Below, one piece after another: positions 49,111-60,290 of a stretch of 64,000 nt of DNA. Source of the stretch: Ceratotherium simum simum. Taxonomy: Eukaryota > Chordata > Mammalia > Perissodactyla > Rhinocerotidae. Position 1 is the first letter of the stretch, and each line of letters opens with the position of its first letter. The DNA is taken from positions 12,465,408 to 12,529,407 of the forward strand of contig NW_004454171.1 of the NCBI RefSeq assembly GCF_000283155.1, in the 5' to 3' direction. The notes beneath the pieces were generated by a model. The model was not told where the DNA came from. It saw only the letters and a list, made by a program, of their open reading frames with translations, and ran no database searches. The translations under genes and the position numbers were made by a program.

Positions 49111-49539
49111 AGACCCTTGATCCATTGCCTTGCTCATCACTGACTAGAGGCCATCCCAAGAATGGTGTGATGTTGGCTCAAAATCTGAGACAGATCCTGC
49201 TGAGCCATCACCTGGACAGCAGGTGCCCTGCAGAGTCCCCCAGAGACACGCAGAACTTTGTGTGCAGGAAAAATCTTTGTTGTTTTCAGCTACTGAGACT
49301 TGAGAATCTTGTATATGTGGGTTCATAGTTTTCATCAATTTTGAAAAATTTTTGGCCCTTATTTCTTCAAATATTTTTCTGCTCTCCCTCCCTTTCTGGT
49401 TTCTCCTGACTGATGTACAGTACCTGGATCAGCACCTAGTAATATGCATCACAGTACATATGAGCTCTGGGGAAGCTTTATTCCTTCCTCTGTGCTATTT
49501 CTTCACCATGTACTTCCACTATTGTATGTATAAAACTGT

Positions 49540-50040
49540 GTGTTAGTTTCCTAGGGCTACCGTAGCGAAGTACAGCAAATGGGGTGGCTTAAAACAATAG
49601 AAAGTTGTTCTTTCACAGTTCTGGAGACTAGAAGTCCAAAATCAAGGTGTAGGCAGGGCCATGCTCTCTCTCTGAAGGCTCTAGTGGAGCATCTCTTCTT
49701 TGCCTTTTCCTAGCTTCTGGTGGTTGCCGGCAATCCTTGGCATTTCTTGGCTTATAGATGCATCACTCCAATCTCTGCCTCTGTCTTCACATGGCCTTCT
49801 CCTCTGTGTGTTTCTGTGTTTCTATCTTCACATGGCATTCTCCTCTCTGTGTGTCTGTGTCCAAAATTCCTCATTTTTGTAGTCAATAGTCATTAGATTG
49901 GAGCCCACCCTAATGCAGCATGACCTCATCTTAACCTGATTACTTCTGCAAGACCCTATTTCCAAATAAAATCACATTCACAGATATTGGAGGTTGGGAC
50001 TTCTACATATCTTTTTGGGGGACACAATTCAATCCACAAC
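49540..50040 (-). mobile_element. MLT1-type MaLR solo LTR, antisense
   Basis: TGTGTTAGTTTCCTAGGGCT, GGGTGGCTTAAAACAATAGA, TCTTCACATGGCCTTCTCCT, CTATTTCCAAATAAAATCAC, ending TTTTTGGGGGACACAATTCA. On the reverse strand it begins GTTGTGGATTGAATTGTGTC, the start of an MLT1 LTR. No internal retroviral sequence is attached. A short segment (CTTCACATGGC) is tandemly duplicated inside. Confidence 0.8.
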
Positions 50041-50041
50041 A

Positions 50042-50190
50042 AACTGTATTGCCCTTATTTGCTTATATGTAAATTTCCCTTAGTAGACTTATCTTCTTGA
50101 GAGCAGAAACTTTATCTTTACGCTCTTAGTGTCTAGCATAGCATCTGAATTATATTTAGGTACTCAATAAATGTATATAGAAGGCAACTG
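50042..50190 (+). repeat. L2 LINE 3' end
   Basis: GACTTATCTTCTTGAGAGCA, TTAGTGTCTAGCATAGCATC and AGGTACTCAATAAATGTATA match the L2 tail. Confidence 0.75.
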
Positions 50191-50499
50191 AACTGAGTTA
50201 GAACAATGCTTGCATTGCTAAAGATCAAGATCAACTTGGGAACAAATGTAGGAGAAATAATAGAATATTCAATAAATATTTCAATTTTGGGCTGTGAATC
50301 CAAGTCTGTATACAGTATATCACTTAGGATACAAATTTTGGTTGTAGGCAGCAGAAAAATACAACTCATACTGTCTTAAAATAAAAAGGAAATTTATTGG
50401 CTAATGTATCTAAAAAGTCCAGAGGTAAATCATTTTTCATGTGATTCATTGGCCCAATGATACAACCAAGGGAAAATGTAGAAGATTTCTTCTTTCAGC

Positions 50500-51940
50500 C
50501 ATGACGGAAAGACTGGTACTGAACTAGCCATAAACAACTAGAAAATTGGACAAAATATATGAGACAACAATTTTTAGACATTGTAAACAGTGAAAACTGT
50601 GATACTTGAGAGAAATGAAAACAATAAGTTAAAACTGATGACCACCATTGGTTTCTGCCTAGAGGCACATTCCGGATTGTAGCACAGAGAGGGAAAACCA
50701 AGCAGACCACAGGAGTCTCACTGAGCTCAAGAGACAGAGATTGGAGTTTAGGAATGCCAAGGTGAATGGAATTTGCAAAGTAGAATGCTGTGAAAAAAAG
50801 AGAACTGTGCAGAGCTAGAGCTCCAGAGGCCTGCAAATCTGCACAAGGGTCTGTTGGGTTTTGGGTTGAATACTAAACTGCATGTGTGCAATGCAGAACT
50901 CCATGAGGCCGTGCAAAGGAGCTGTAAGCTGAAAAATTCCCAGAGCTCACATAGGGCTGGGAGATGTTTGATTTTTCAACTAGCTAGAATGGAGAGACAA
51001 TATTGAAAACCTGGAGCATTCAGTGGAGGCCACAGAAGGGTTACAACTCAGTAATAGTGCTAAAGTAACCTAGAATAAAGGCTATGGTAGACCCACCTTA
51101 ACAAAGCTTATAAATAAGCATCAAAAAGATCAAGGTGATCCAGTCATAACAAGATTCAACACTCTTTAAAAGAAGTATTTTTAAAAATTCAGACATTCAA
51201 CAATATAATATTCATAACATCCAGCATCCCATAAAAAATTACTAGATATGCAAAAAAGCAGAACACTGTGACTCATATCCAGAAGAAAAAAAATCATTTA
51301 ATAAAAATAGACCCAGAATGATACTGATAATGAAGTTATAGAAAAGGACTATCAAATTGCTATTAAAAATATGCCAAGGAATAAAAGTAATACATGCACA
51401 TAATGAGGAGAAAAACAAAACTAAATAAAAGTAACTTCTAGCACTGAAAAATACAAAATCTGAAAAAAAAATGTTTACCAGATGGAATTAACAGCTGATT
51501 AGATTCTGCAGAAGAAAAGATCAGTGAACTTGAAGACATAGCAAATGGAAACTCTCTAATATAAAACATGGAGAGAAAAATGGCTGGAAAAATAATGAAA
51601 GAGCCTTAATTATCTATAAGACGTAATTATATATGTGTAATTGGAGTCCTAGAAGGATAGGGAGAACAGAAAAATATTTGAATAAATAATGGCCAACAAT
51701 TTTTCAAATTTTATGGCATATATAAATCCACAGATCCAAGAATCTTAACAAATCACAATCAAGATAAAAAAGAAAAATACATCAAGACACATCAAAATCA
51801 AATTGTCAAACCCTATGATAAAGGGCAAGTTCTAAAAGCAGGAAAAAAAGGCATATTATATACAAAGAAAAAAATATAAAAAAGAGACAAGACTTCTCAT
51901 CTGAAACCATGCAAGCCAGAAGATAATATCAATATAACCA
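50500..51940 (+). mobile_element. L1M 5' region, sense
   Basis: TTCTGCCTAGAGGCACATTC, TCTAGCACTGAAAAATACAA, CAAATTGTCAAACCCTATGA and CTGAAACCATGCAAGCCAGA are in the order of the 5' region of old L1M elements. ORFs are destroyed. It switches at about 51940 to L1 text on the opposite strand. Confidence 0.7.
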
Positions 51941-51944
51941 TGCC

Positions 51945-52745
51945 AGTGTTCTTTTCTTATGATTTCTGTCTATATTTTTCTATCCATTAACATTCAACAT
52001 TTCATTGTCTTTATATTTAAACTGTATCTCTTTTAGTAAGCATGCAGTTATTTTTTGTCTTTTTATCCTGATAGTCTGTCTTTTAATTGGAGTGTTTAGA
52101 CCATTTACAATTAATGTAATTTCTGATCTAGTTGGATTTAAATCTGCTGTCTTGCTCTTTGGTTTCTATTTGTCTCTTATGTTCTTTTTTTCTTACTTCT
52201 TTTGGATTGAGTATTTTTTAGTATTCCATTGTATCTTTTCTTTTGGCTTTTCATTAGAGCTATATTTCTTTGGCTTCTTTTTTGTTTTTTGAGAGGACTG
52301 GGGGTTGTCCCAGAGTTTTCAATATTCATCTTTACTTATCACATCCTACCATCAAATAATATTGTACCAGTGCATGTATAATATAATAAACCTTACAACA
52401 GCATACACTAATTCTCCATCTTCCATGCTTTGTGCTATTACCATTCATTTTACTTCTATAAATTTTATAAATACACAAAGCATAATTTTTTTACTTAAGC
52501 AGTCCATTGTCTTTTAAAGATATTTTTAAATGAGAAATAAGTATTTTATATTTATCTACATATTTACCTTTACCAGCACTCTTTATTCAGTTGTGTAGAT
52601 TTAAGTTTCCATCTAATATCACTTTTCATCAGTAGAACTTGTTTTAGCAATTCTTATAGTGCATTTCTGTAAGCAATAAATTTTCTCAGCTTTTGATTGT
52701 CTGAAAAAGTTTTTATTCTTACTTTCGTAATTTTAAAATGCATCC
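51945..52745 (-). mobile_element. L1M internal/5' region, antisense
   Basis: TTTTAATTGGAGTGTTTAGA, AATGTAATTTCTGATCTAGT and GCTTTTGATTGTCTGAAAAA are antisense L1M text. Its far end, read in reverse, continues roughly where the sense piece at 50500-51940 stops. Confidence 0.7.
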
Positions 52746-53289
52746 TTAAACTGATTTTTTGGGGGGTTGGAATTAATCACTAGCTGTACCTTTCCCTGAA
52801 TCATAGCAGAATCTTAGCAACCTTTTGTTTTTTCCTTTCCCCCTCCTCCTACCTGCCTTACTCCTGCTGTTTCACATGTTGAATTCTTCTAAAATATTTC
52901 CAATTTTTTGTTGGTTTTAAATTTTAAAAAATCAGCACAAATTATAAGATGTTTCACTGATTTCTTTATTTTGTTTCTTGCATTCTACTTCTCCCTCTTG
53001 GATATATTTTTCTTCTTCTTGGATGTGATGGCTCTGTAATGTGCTGACTTGGCTAGGCTGAAGTACATTTCTCAGGATTCCTTTTCTTGTACGTCTCTGG
53101 TTAGGATGCTCACACATGTTGTTACTGATCTGTTAATGCATCTCATAGGCATGAAGCAATTGCGGCTAGGCCTGCAATTGTTCTACCTTCCCCTGGATCA
53201 TCCTTCTGCTTCTCTGACCCTTGAGCCAGATTTGCATGTTTAGCTTTATGATTCAGGACCTGGCTTCTGCAGAATACCCCTGTCATCAG

Positions 53290-53595
53290 TATCAGAGGTA
53301 ACAAGAACGGGCATAGGCTTCAGTCTCTCCTCATGGAATTCCAGCTTGTGTTTGTGGGTTCCATCCTATTCATGATCTTCCTGCCCTGACCGCCTGCCCT
53401 GTGGGCTTCAAGCTCCAGCAGAGACAACAGCTTCACAGAGACTGCTTAACTAGCTCCCATAATTGTGCAAGTGAGTAAGCCAATTCCCTGTAACAAATCT
53501 CTCTGTACGTAGGGAGATATATATACATATTCTATATCCTATATGTGTGTCCCCTACTAGTCCTACTTCTCTACTTCCCTAACTGATACGCTTGA
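53290..53595 (+). repeat. Dispersed repeat end, family not certain
   Basis: GTGAGTAAGCCAATTCCCTG, TAACAAATCTCTCTGTACGT and CCTATATGTGTGTCCCCTAC resemble the common mammalian repeat end 'gagccaattccttataataaatctctct ... atcctattggttctgtttctctgg'. Confidence 0.45.
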
Positions 53596-53599
53596 ATAC

Positions 53600-54905
53600 A
53601 TCCATTAATTCATAAAAAGTCTTTTATAGCAGTTATTCTTACATTTCCAGCTATGGTTTTAAAAATCTGAATCTGTCTTCTTTCCATATTTTAGAAGTGC
53701 GTCTAGTTTTTGGTCTTCGACTGCTCCCAAACTTCTAGGATTTGGGAGGTGTAGAATAGAGCTCAAACTGCTATCACGAACCAGACTCCTTTAGGGATTT
53801 TTTTTAAGTATCTGAAACCATTTTTAAAAAGGTTTAGAAAAATATCATCATCGTGGATAAACCTCCTTAGTTTGGTCAGTATGAACTTGTGAAAGGTTTA
53901 AATATAGAAATTTTAAAGGAAGAAAGGGTGAAGGCATAACTTTCTGCATCTGAAAATTATTAATAGGTAGATTGGAATAACGTCAGAAGTAAACTTTCAC
54001 ACATTCTCAAAAAGAGACATGAGAGAATTTCTACCCATTTAGGGGGAAAGGGGCAAACATTCTGTTTAAACGGCAAATAGTTTCCTTGTGAGAAAAATAT
54101 TTTATTATCTGCTTTACCTTAATTTTTTCATGTCACACTAACATATGTTTGATTTTAGGGGAAAAACTCAAAAAACTACTGTCTACCAAATTTCGAACTT
54201 TCAAATTCATAAAATATCTTGAACTATGTTAACAAAGCATCGTCACATAACAGAGTTCCTAGATGAGTCTTAATTAGCATATCAATTGTTATGTAAATGA
54301 TGCTTCTGCTGTGCTACAAAAATGAATTCTGGCACAACTTAATTCTTAAATGAATTAAGTTGAATAATCTTTTTGCTCTGTTAATTGTCACTTGGTTTTT
54401 GAACTATTTATTTACACTCTTTTTACACTATGACTAACAATCCAAGGGATAAGGTATATGAAGTATTATGTAAATTATAAATCACCAGGAAAAGGTAAGG
54501 TAAGATTACTATAACCTTTGGTTTAACTAAACCCTGCTACCGTGGTCACTGTTTGAGAGTGTCATCTCCCTTGTGTATCTGGTAATAAATCTTCCCTGTC
54601 AATCTGCCTTTTACATTCTTAGAAGGAAATTATACCATGAAGTTTAAGTAACCAAAGACAAAATAAAGTGTGTTGATGGCATCGAAAACTAAAATCTCCC
54701 TAATCTGCTTTTTCTTGGCCTTTGGTCTTATATATACAGTTATGGAAAGAATGTAGTCTGTCTGTCCTGGGCACCAACCTGCCAGTTGTAGACACTGCAT
54801 AGTAATGAATTAACTTTGCTCAAAGAGAAGTCTGGCCTTTGTCCCTGCTCCTGGGAGTTAATCTTTATACCCTTGGAATTTTCCAAGTAGTTTCAATAGA
54901 AACGT
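53600..54905. other. Intergenic DNA, no feature recognised
   Basis: AT-rich, no gene or assignable repeat seen. Confidence 0.5.
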
Positions 54906-54909
54906 GTTG

Positions 54910-55600
54910 TTATTCACAGTGGGCCCTCAGACCACATCTAATAGTTTATGCTAATGAGATGACTCATGGTGGGCACCTGGTGAGTTATGCTAAGACATGA
55001 CTCAGTGTGGGGGCCCCACCTACACCAATAGTCTTAAAGTGAGGCCTGGACACACCATAAAGACCAAGCATGTAATTAGAGGGTTGGAACTTTGACTTGA
55101 TACCAGTCTTACCTCCAAGGACGGGAGAGAATGGGAGAATGAGTTTAGCCAAACGGGCTTTGATTCAATCAATCATGCCTACTTAATGAAGCCTCAATAA
55201 AATCTCTGGACACCAAAGCTCGGGTGAGCTTCTTAGGATAACAACACTCCATGTGTGTACTGCCACACATAGACATTAGGAGAGTAATGCATCCCTGAGG
55301 ACGTGGAAGCTTCCAGGTTGGAGCCCTCTCAGTCCCAGATTCTGCCCTATGCATCTCTTCTTTAGGCTGGTTCTGATTTGTATCCTTTGCTATAATAAAA
55401 TTATAATCATACATGTAGTACTTTCCTGAGTTCTGTGAGTCATCCTACCAAATTATCAAACCTGAGGGAGTCTTTGGGGACCCGTGAATTTGTAGCCAGC
55501 TAGTTTGAAGTGAGGATGGCCCTGGGGACACCCAAACTTGTGGCTGGTGTCAGAAGTCTTGGGCAGACTTGGCAGTTTGGAGGACTGTGCCCTTCACCTT
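54910..55600 (+). mobile_element. Endogenous retroviral LTR, sense
   Basis: TTTATGCTAATGAGATGACT, then the R/U5-like block TTAATGAAGCCTCAATAAAA (polyadenylation signal), CACCAAAGCTCGGGTGAGCT, AACACTCCATGTGTGTACTG, ATTTGTATCCTTTGCTATAA and TCTTTGGGGACCCGTGAATT. This order is that of a mammalian ERV LTR; family not asserted. No gag/pol/env is visible beside it, so it is probably a solo LTR. The minus frame 55169-55414 is a chance frame within it. Confidence 0.6.
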
Positions 55601-55604
55601 AAGC

Positions 55605-55710
55605 TGAATTCGGTGGATCTAATGTATGCACGAGCTAGAACCAATAGGATGTGGTGATTGGTTAGAAGTTGGAGTACCGATTTGGTAGGCTGTCACGGAT
55701 GACTTGAGCC
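55605..55710 (-). repeat. L2 LINE fragment, antisense (short copy)
   Basis: GAGCTAGAACCAATAGGATG and AGTTGGAGTACCGATTTGGT match the L2 piece at 56380-56470 by eye along about 90 bp. Confidence 0.5.
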
Positions 55711-55799
55711 AGTTAGATGCCTGTATCCCAGCTCTTTATCTCCCCTGTGCCTCTGTTCAGTGATTTCCTTCCAGTTCTAGTAGGAACAACGAGTGACTT

Positions 55800-56745
55800 T
55801 TTTTTCATTCATTCACTCAACAAACATTTATTGGGTGTCTCTTGTGTACCCAGCAATGTACTAACACTGGTCACTTCTTGATCTCCTCACCCTTACAGAC
55901 CAGTACAGAGGATAGTTATAGAATAATTACCCATGCAAACAGTGAGAACACATTACGGTGGGCCCTGACCTAGTCTTAAGGGTTAGGGAAATCTTACTAG
56001 AAGTAGAAGAGTATTCTATGTAGAGGGACTATCATATGCAAAGGCTCTGAGGCAGGAAGAAGTACATCACACTGGAAGAACTTGAAAGGGGCTACCATGG
56101 CTGGGCAGCAGAAAGTGAGGAGAGCAAAGGTGAGAGAGGGAAGAAAGAGTTGTCTGCCCATGCAGAGCCTAGTGCATGCTGTTAAAGATTTTGGAGCTTA
56201 TTCTTAGAGAAGCAGGGAGACTTTGAAGGGTTTTAAGCAGTGACAATAAGATTTGTGTATTTAATAGTTACTTGAGGTGCATGGAGAGACCCTACACGCA
56301 CTTCAGGGATATGTCTGGTATAAGACAATCCTGTTTGGAAGTGATGGTAGTGCAGTTAAGGGTGGTGGAGAGAAATGGATGAATTTAAGATATGCAGAAG
56401 CTAGAATCAATAGGATTTGGTGGTTGATGGAAGTTGGAGTGCTGATGTGGGACGTGTCGTGGATGACTCCCAGGTGTCAGACTTCGGCAACCGGGGACAC
56501 AGTAGTGCCATTCACTGAAGGTGGAATACTGGAAGAGGACAGGTTTGTCAGGGAAACATCCCAAGCTCAACTGGACTTGCTGAATTTGATGTACCTATAA
56601 ACCACGTGTTTGGAGATGTCTACCGTGATGCTCTATTTATGGGTCTGGAGCTCAGAGGAAAGGTCTGTGCCATGTATGTAGATTATAGGAGTCGTTGGTA
56701 TATAGAGGGTATTTGAATTCATGAGAATGATAAGCTTACCTGGGG
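55800..56745 (-). mobile_element. L2 LINE 3' region, antisense
   Basis: Reads in reverse from the L2 tail (TTCATTCATTCACTCAACAA) through GCAAAGGCTCTGAGGCAGGA, GAGACTTTGAAGGGTTTTAA, TGGATGACTCCCAGGTGTCA to ATTTGAATTCATGAGAATGA. It explains the frame 56277-56600 (a chance frame). Confidence 0.85.
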
Positions 56746-57109
56746 AGAAAGTGCACAATGAGAAGCTCTATTTCAACCTTAGCTTTGTACTCTGCTCAAA
56801 CGCATCAACCCTTAAGAGCTTTATCGGGGAGTAAAGGCTTGGTTGGGGCACAAGGTGGGTGGAAGAGCCAGAGAAAGTGGAATTTCATGGTTTCTTTTAC
56901 ATGTGGTCACCATTTTTCCCTCTGTTTCCTCCTTCCTCCTCAAGCTGGAAGTTAGGGAGTGTTGTAACGGAGAGGGGTAGGTTTTAGGCATTGTCTGGGG
57001 TTTATCCAGAGATTAAATGCCTGCTGCTGCTGAAACCTGCCTTCACGGAGCTAGATTTCCACTGCTTTTGCTAAATACAAGCAGCAACTATGGAGCTAGC
57101 ACTGACTTT

Positions 57110-57260
57110 TCTGTGAGGTGATGGATGTGTTAACTAACTAGATGCGGGGAATCCTTTCACAATGTATAATACGTATATCAAATCACCACGAGGTACATTT
57201 TAAATATCTTACAATTTTATGTGTCAATTAAACCTCAATAAAGTTGAAATCTTAAAAAAA
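57110..57260 (+). mobile_element. L1 3' terminal fragment, sense
   Basis: GAGGTGATGGATGTGTTAAC, GGGGAATCCTTTCACAATGT and AATTAAACCTCAATAAAGTT match the last 150 bp of the 45-kb L1 copy. Confidence 0.85.
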
Positions 57261-58885
57261 TAATAAATTCAGAATTCTTATTGTTTTGTGGTTTTCTTTT
57301 TTGGGGGGTCGGGGGTCTGTTTTTTACATAAATATTAAAATTATAATAACTTATTTTATTCTTGAATGTCCTAATGCCGTTATTCAACCGGGCAAAGCAT
57401 TGCCCAGAGGTACTCAATCAAGCAACGAACATTCCAGAAGTCTTGTGGGGAATTAGAGAGGTTTAACCCCCAGCTCATCTAGTGTTGCCAGCCCATTTTC
57501 CAGCCAAGCCCTGAGACTCCATGATGAGATGGCTTTTCATCATGTTCAGAAACATCAAGGGTTAAATCATATTCTACGAAACAGAACAAGTGATATATCA
57601 TAAAATATATCAGCCGTTCCCTCAATGCCAATATTATAAAATGATTTCACTCTCTTCAGAATAGGGTATGACAAAATAGTCACTAAGCTATGGAAAGACT
57701 GGGTTTTAGCCAATATCATTTTCTATCTTTAAACACTTAAATAGCTACCTGGCTGACCAGCTCTCATTATGACCTTCATTTGTTAGGTGCTTGAAAATAG
57801 CCCAGACACTTTCCCCCAAAGAAAGGCACCCTTCTGGGAAGGATGAGCCAGAAAGAGAGAGGAAGAGAGAGAGAGCCATCAGGCTCACAGCGGGAGCAAG
57901 GTGTTCTATTTCCTGGGAGAGCCATTTTGATTTGTGCTGTTGATGAGCTGCTCTCTGTGTGGGAAGGGCCTTTAAGCCAAGCAGCTCTCCCATCCCAGGC
58001 AGAGGCTCCTAAAGGAGAGGGCAGAGGTGTGTAACTTAATCTCTAGCTTGGCCGTGTTTGCTTCCCCACTTTCGTGCTTACCCTCACTCTAACCCTTTCT
58101 GTGCATTCTCCCAACCCCCCCAACTCAAGCTCTAGAAACTTCACATCTATAAACCTCAGAGAGAGCCTTCCAAAATTTTTTTCAAAAAAATACATACAGT
58201 GCTTGGCTGCTTGCTCTGCCTCTCATGCTCCTAGTTATGTAAAATATTTCCAGAGTGTATGTTGTATACCCACTTCTTTGTATGCCAAAAGAAGACTTTG
58301 CATGATGAAAAATGTTTATCATCTTCACAACATCCTGTGGAAATTGAGGTAACCGAGAATTATTTTCTCATCTTTTCTCTACTCTCATATTTAACGACCA
58401 TGTGAAGAAAGAAAGCAGATTAAGAAGCTATTTGAATCTAAATCACATTATATTTGAAACTAAATGAAAGCCAGGACAAATATAGATACACTCAATTTTT
58501 CAGGAAATCAGGGATGTCCTTCTTTCCAAAGCCTCCTTTCCTGGCATGATCCCACGAGGGTTTCTTCATCTTTGTGCGAGTCCATAATCCAGGTTCATGG
58601 CCACGGATAAAAACGCCTTGAGCACAAAGGATTGGCTTTGAATGAGTCAGCAATATCCTCCTCCTGGTTATATAAGTAGATCCACTTCAGGGAGGGAGGA
58701 TAAGGAAAGCAAGGTCTTGATATTTGTGCTATTAAAAGATAATCCAAAGGGATCATGAGGGAGCCTCTGTGATACTGTTAATGTTCCATCTTGTGATCCG
58801 GATTCTAGTTAAACAGCTATGTTCTTCATGAAAACTCATCCAACTGCACTAATGATCTGTGCATTCCTTCTGTATGTTTTATACT
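57261..58885. other. Intergenic DNA, no feature recognised
   Basis: No gene or assignable repeat seen; small frames at 57745-58034 are opposite-strand chance frames over a GA-rich tract. Confidence 0.5.
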
Positions 58886-58890
58886 TCAAT

Positions 58891-59149
58891 AAGTTTACAT
58901 TTTTTGTGTGTGTGTGAAGAAGATCAGCCCTGAGCTAACATCCATGTGAATCTTCCTCTTTTTGCTGAGGAAGACTGGCCCTGGGCTAAAATCTGTGCCC
59001 ATCTTCCTCCACTTTATATGGGACACCACCACAGCATGGCCTGACAAGCGGTGCGTCGGTACACGCCCAGATCCAAACCCAGGCCGCCAGCAGCAGAGCG
59101 TGAGCACTTAACTGCTATGCCACAGGGCTGGCCCCAGAAGTTTACATTT
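58891..59149 (-). mobile_element. ERE SINE, antisense, with target-site duplication
   Basis: Reversed ERE body from GAAGAAGATCAGCCCTGAGC to CCACAGGGCTGGCCCC (58903-59137). The duplication AAGTTTACATTT is perfect (58891-58902 and 59138-59149). Confidence 0.95.
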
Positions 59150-59150
59150 A

Positions 59151-59914
59151 AAAAATCCATTAATCTTATATCACCTTACACCTGTTAGAATGGTATAATT
59201 ACCAAAACAAAAAATAACAAATGTTGGAGAGGATGTGGAGAAAAGGGAACCCTCATACACTGCTGGTGGAAATGCAAACTGGTGCAGCCACTATGGAAAG
59301 CAGTATGGAGATTTCTCAAAAAATTAAAAATAGAAATACCGTACAATCCAGCTATCCCATGACTGGGTATTTATCCAAAGAACTTGAAATCAACAATCCA
59401 GGGTGATTTATGCACCCCTATGTTCATTGCGGCATTATTCACAATAGCCAAGACATGGAAACAACCCAAGTGCCCATCAACTGATGAATGGATAAAGAAG
59501 ATGTGGTATGTATATATACAATGGAATACTACTCAGCCGTAAAAAGAGACAAAATCGTCCCATTTGCAACAACATGGATGGACGTTGAGAGTATTATGTT
59601 AAGCGAAATAAGCCAGACAGAGAAAGACAAACACCACGTGATTTCACTCATATGTGGAAGATAAACACATGGACAAAGAGAACAGATTAGTGGTTATCAG
59701 AGGGGAAGGGGACTGGGGGGTAGGCAAAAGGGGTAAAGGGTGATGGATATATATATATGGGTCACATATATATGGTGGCGGATAAAAAGTAGACTATCAG
59801 TGATGAGCACGACGCAGTCTAGACAGAATACTGACAAATAATAATGTACTCCTGAAATTTCACAATGTTATAAACCATTATGACCTCAATAAAAAAAAAA
59901 TCCATTAATCTTAT
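59151..59914 (+). mobile_element. 5'-truncated L1, sense, with target-site duplication
   Basis: ORF2 end (CAAATGTTGGAGAGGATGTG, TACACTGCTGGTGGAAATGC) to TATGACCTCAATAAAAAAAA. AAAAATCCATTAATCTTAT is present at both ends (59151-59169, 59896-59914). ORF2 is mutated. It begins one base after the ERE target-site duplication. Confidence 0.93.
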
Positions 59915-59974
59915 CCGTCTTCCAAAAGTCTGAGAAGTGGATGATATCCAATCTATGGCAAATCTACCTAGAGC

Positions 59975-60290
59975 TATCCCGTCCAACATGGTATCCACTA
60001 GCCACATGAGCACTTGAAATGTGGCTGGTCCAAATTGAGGTGTGCTGCAAGTATAATATACACATTGGATTTTAAAGACATAGTATGTAAAGAAAAAGAT
60101 GTAAAATATACTATTATAATTCTTATATTGATTACATGTTGAAGTCACGTATTTTAGATACTTAGGCTGAATAAAATATATTATTAAAATTAATCTCGCT
60201 TGTTTATTTTTGCCTTGTTACATGGCTACTAGGAAATTAGACATTACCTATGTGGCTCTCACTATATTCTCTTGGACAGCATGGCCCTAA
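59975..60290 (-). mobile_element. hAT-like non-autonomous DNA transposon
   Basis: GTATCCACTAGCCACATGAG, GAGCACTTGAAATGTGGCTG, then ATTTTAAAGACATAGTATGT and CTATATTCTCTTGGACAGCA. Shares the 'ACATG(T)GGCT ... TGTCCAA' terminal text with the element at 20515 but has a different interior. Family name not asserted. Confidence 0.55.

Noticed and set aside
56277..56600. 107-codon plus-strand frame
   Set aside because: It is antisense L2 sequence.
59819..60148. 109-codon minus-strand frame
   Set aside because: It spans the end of an L1 and a hAT-like element; no protein signature.
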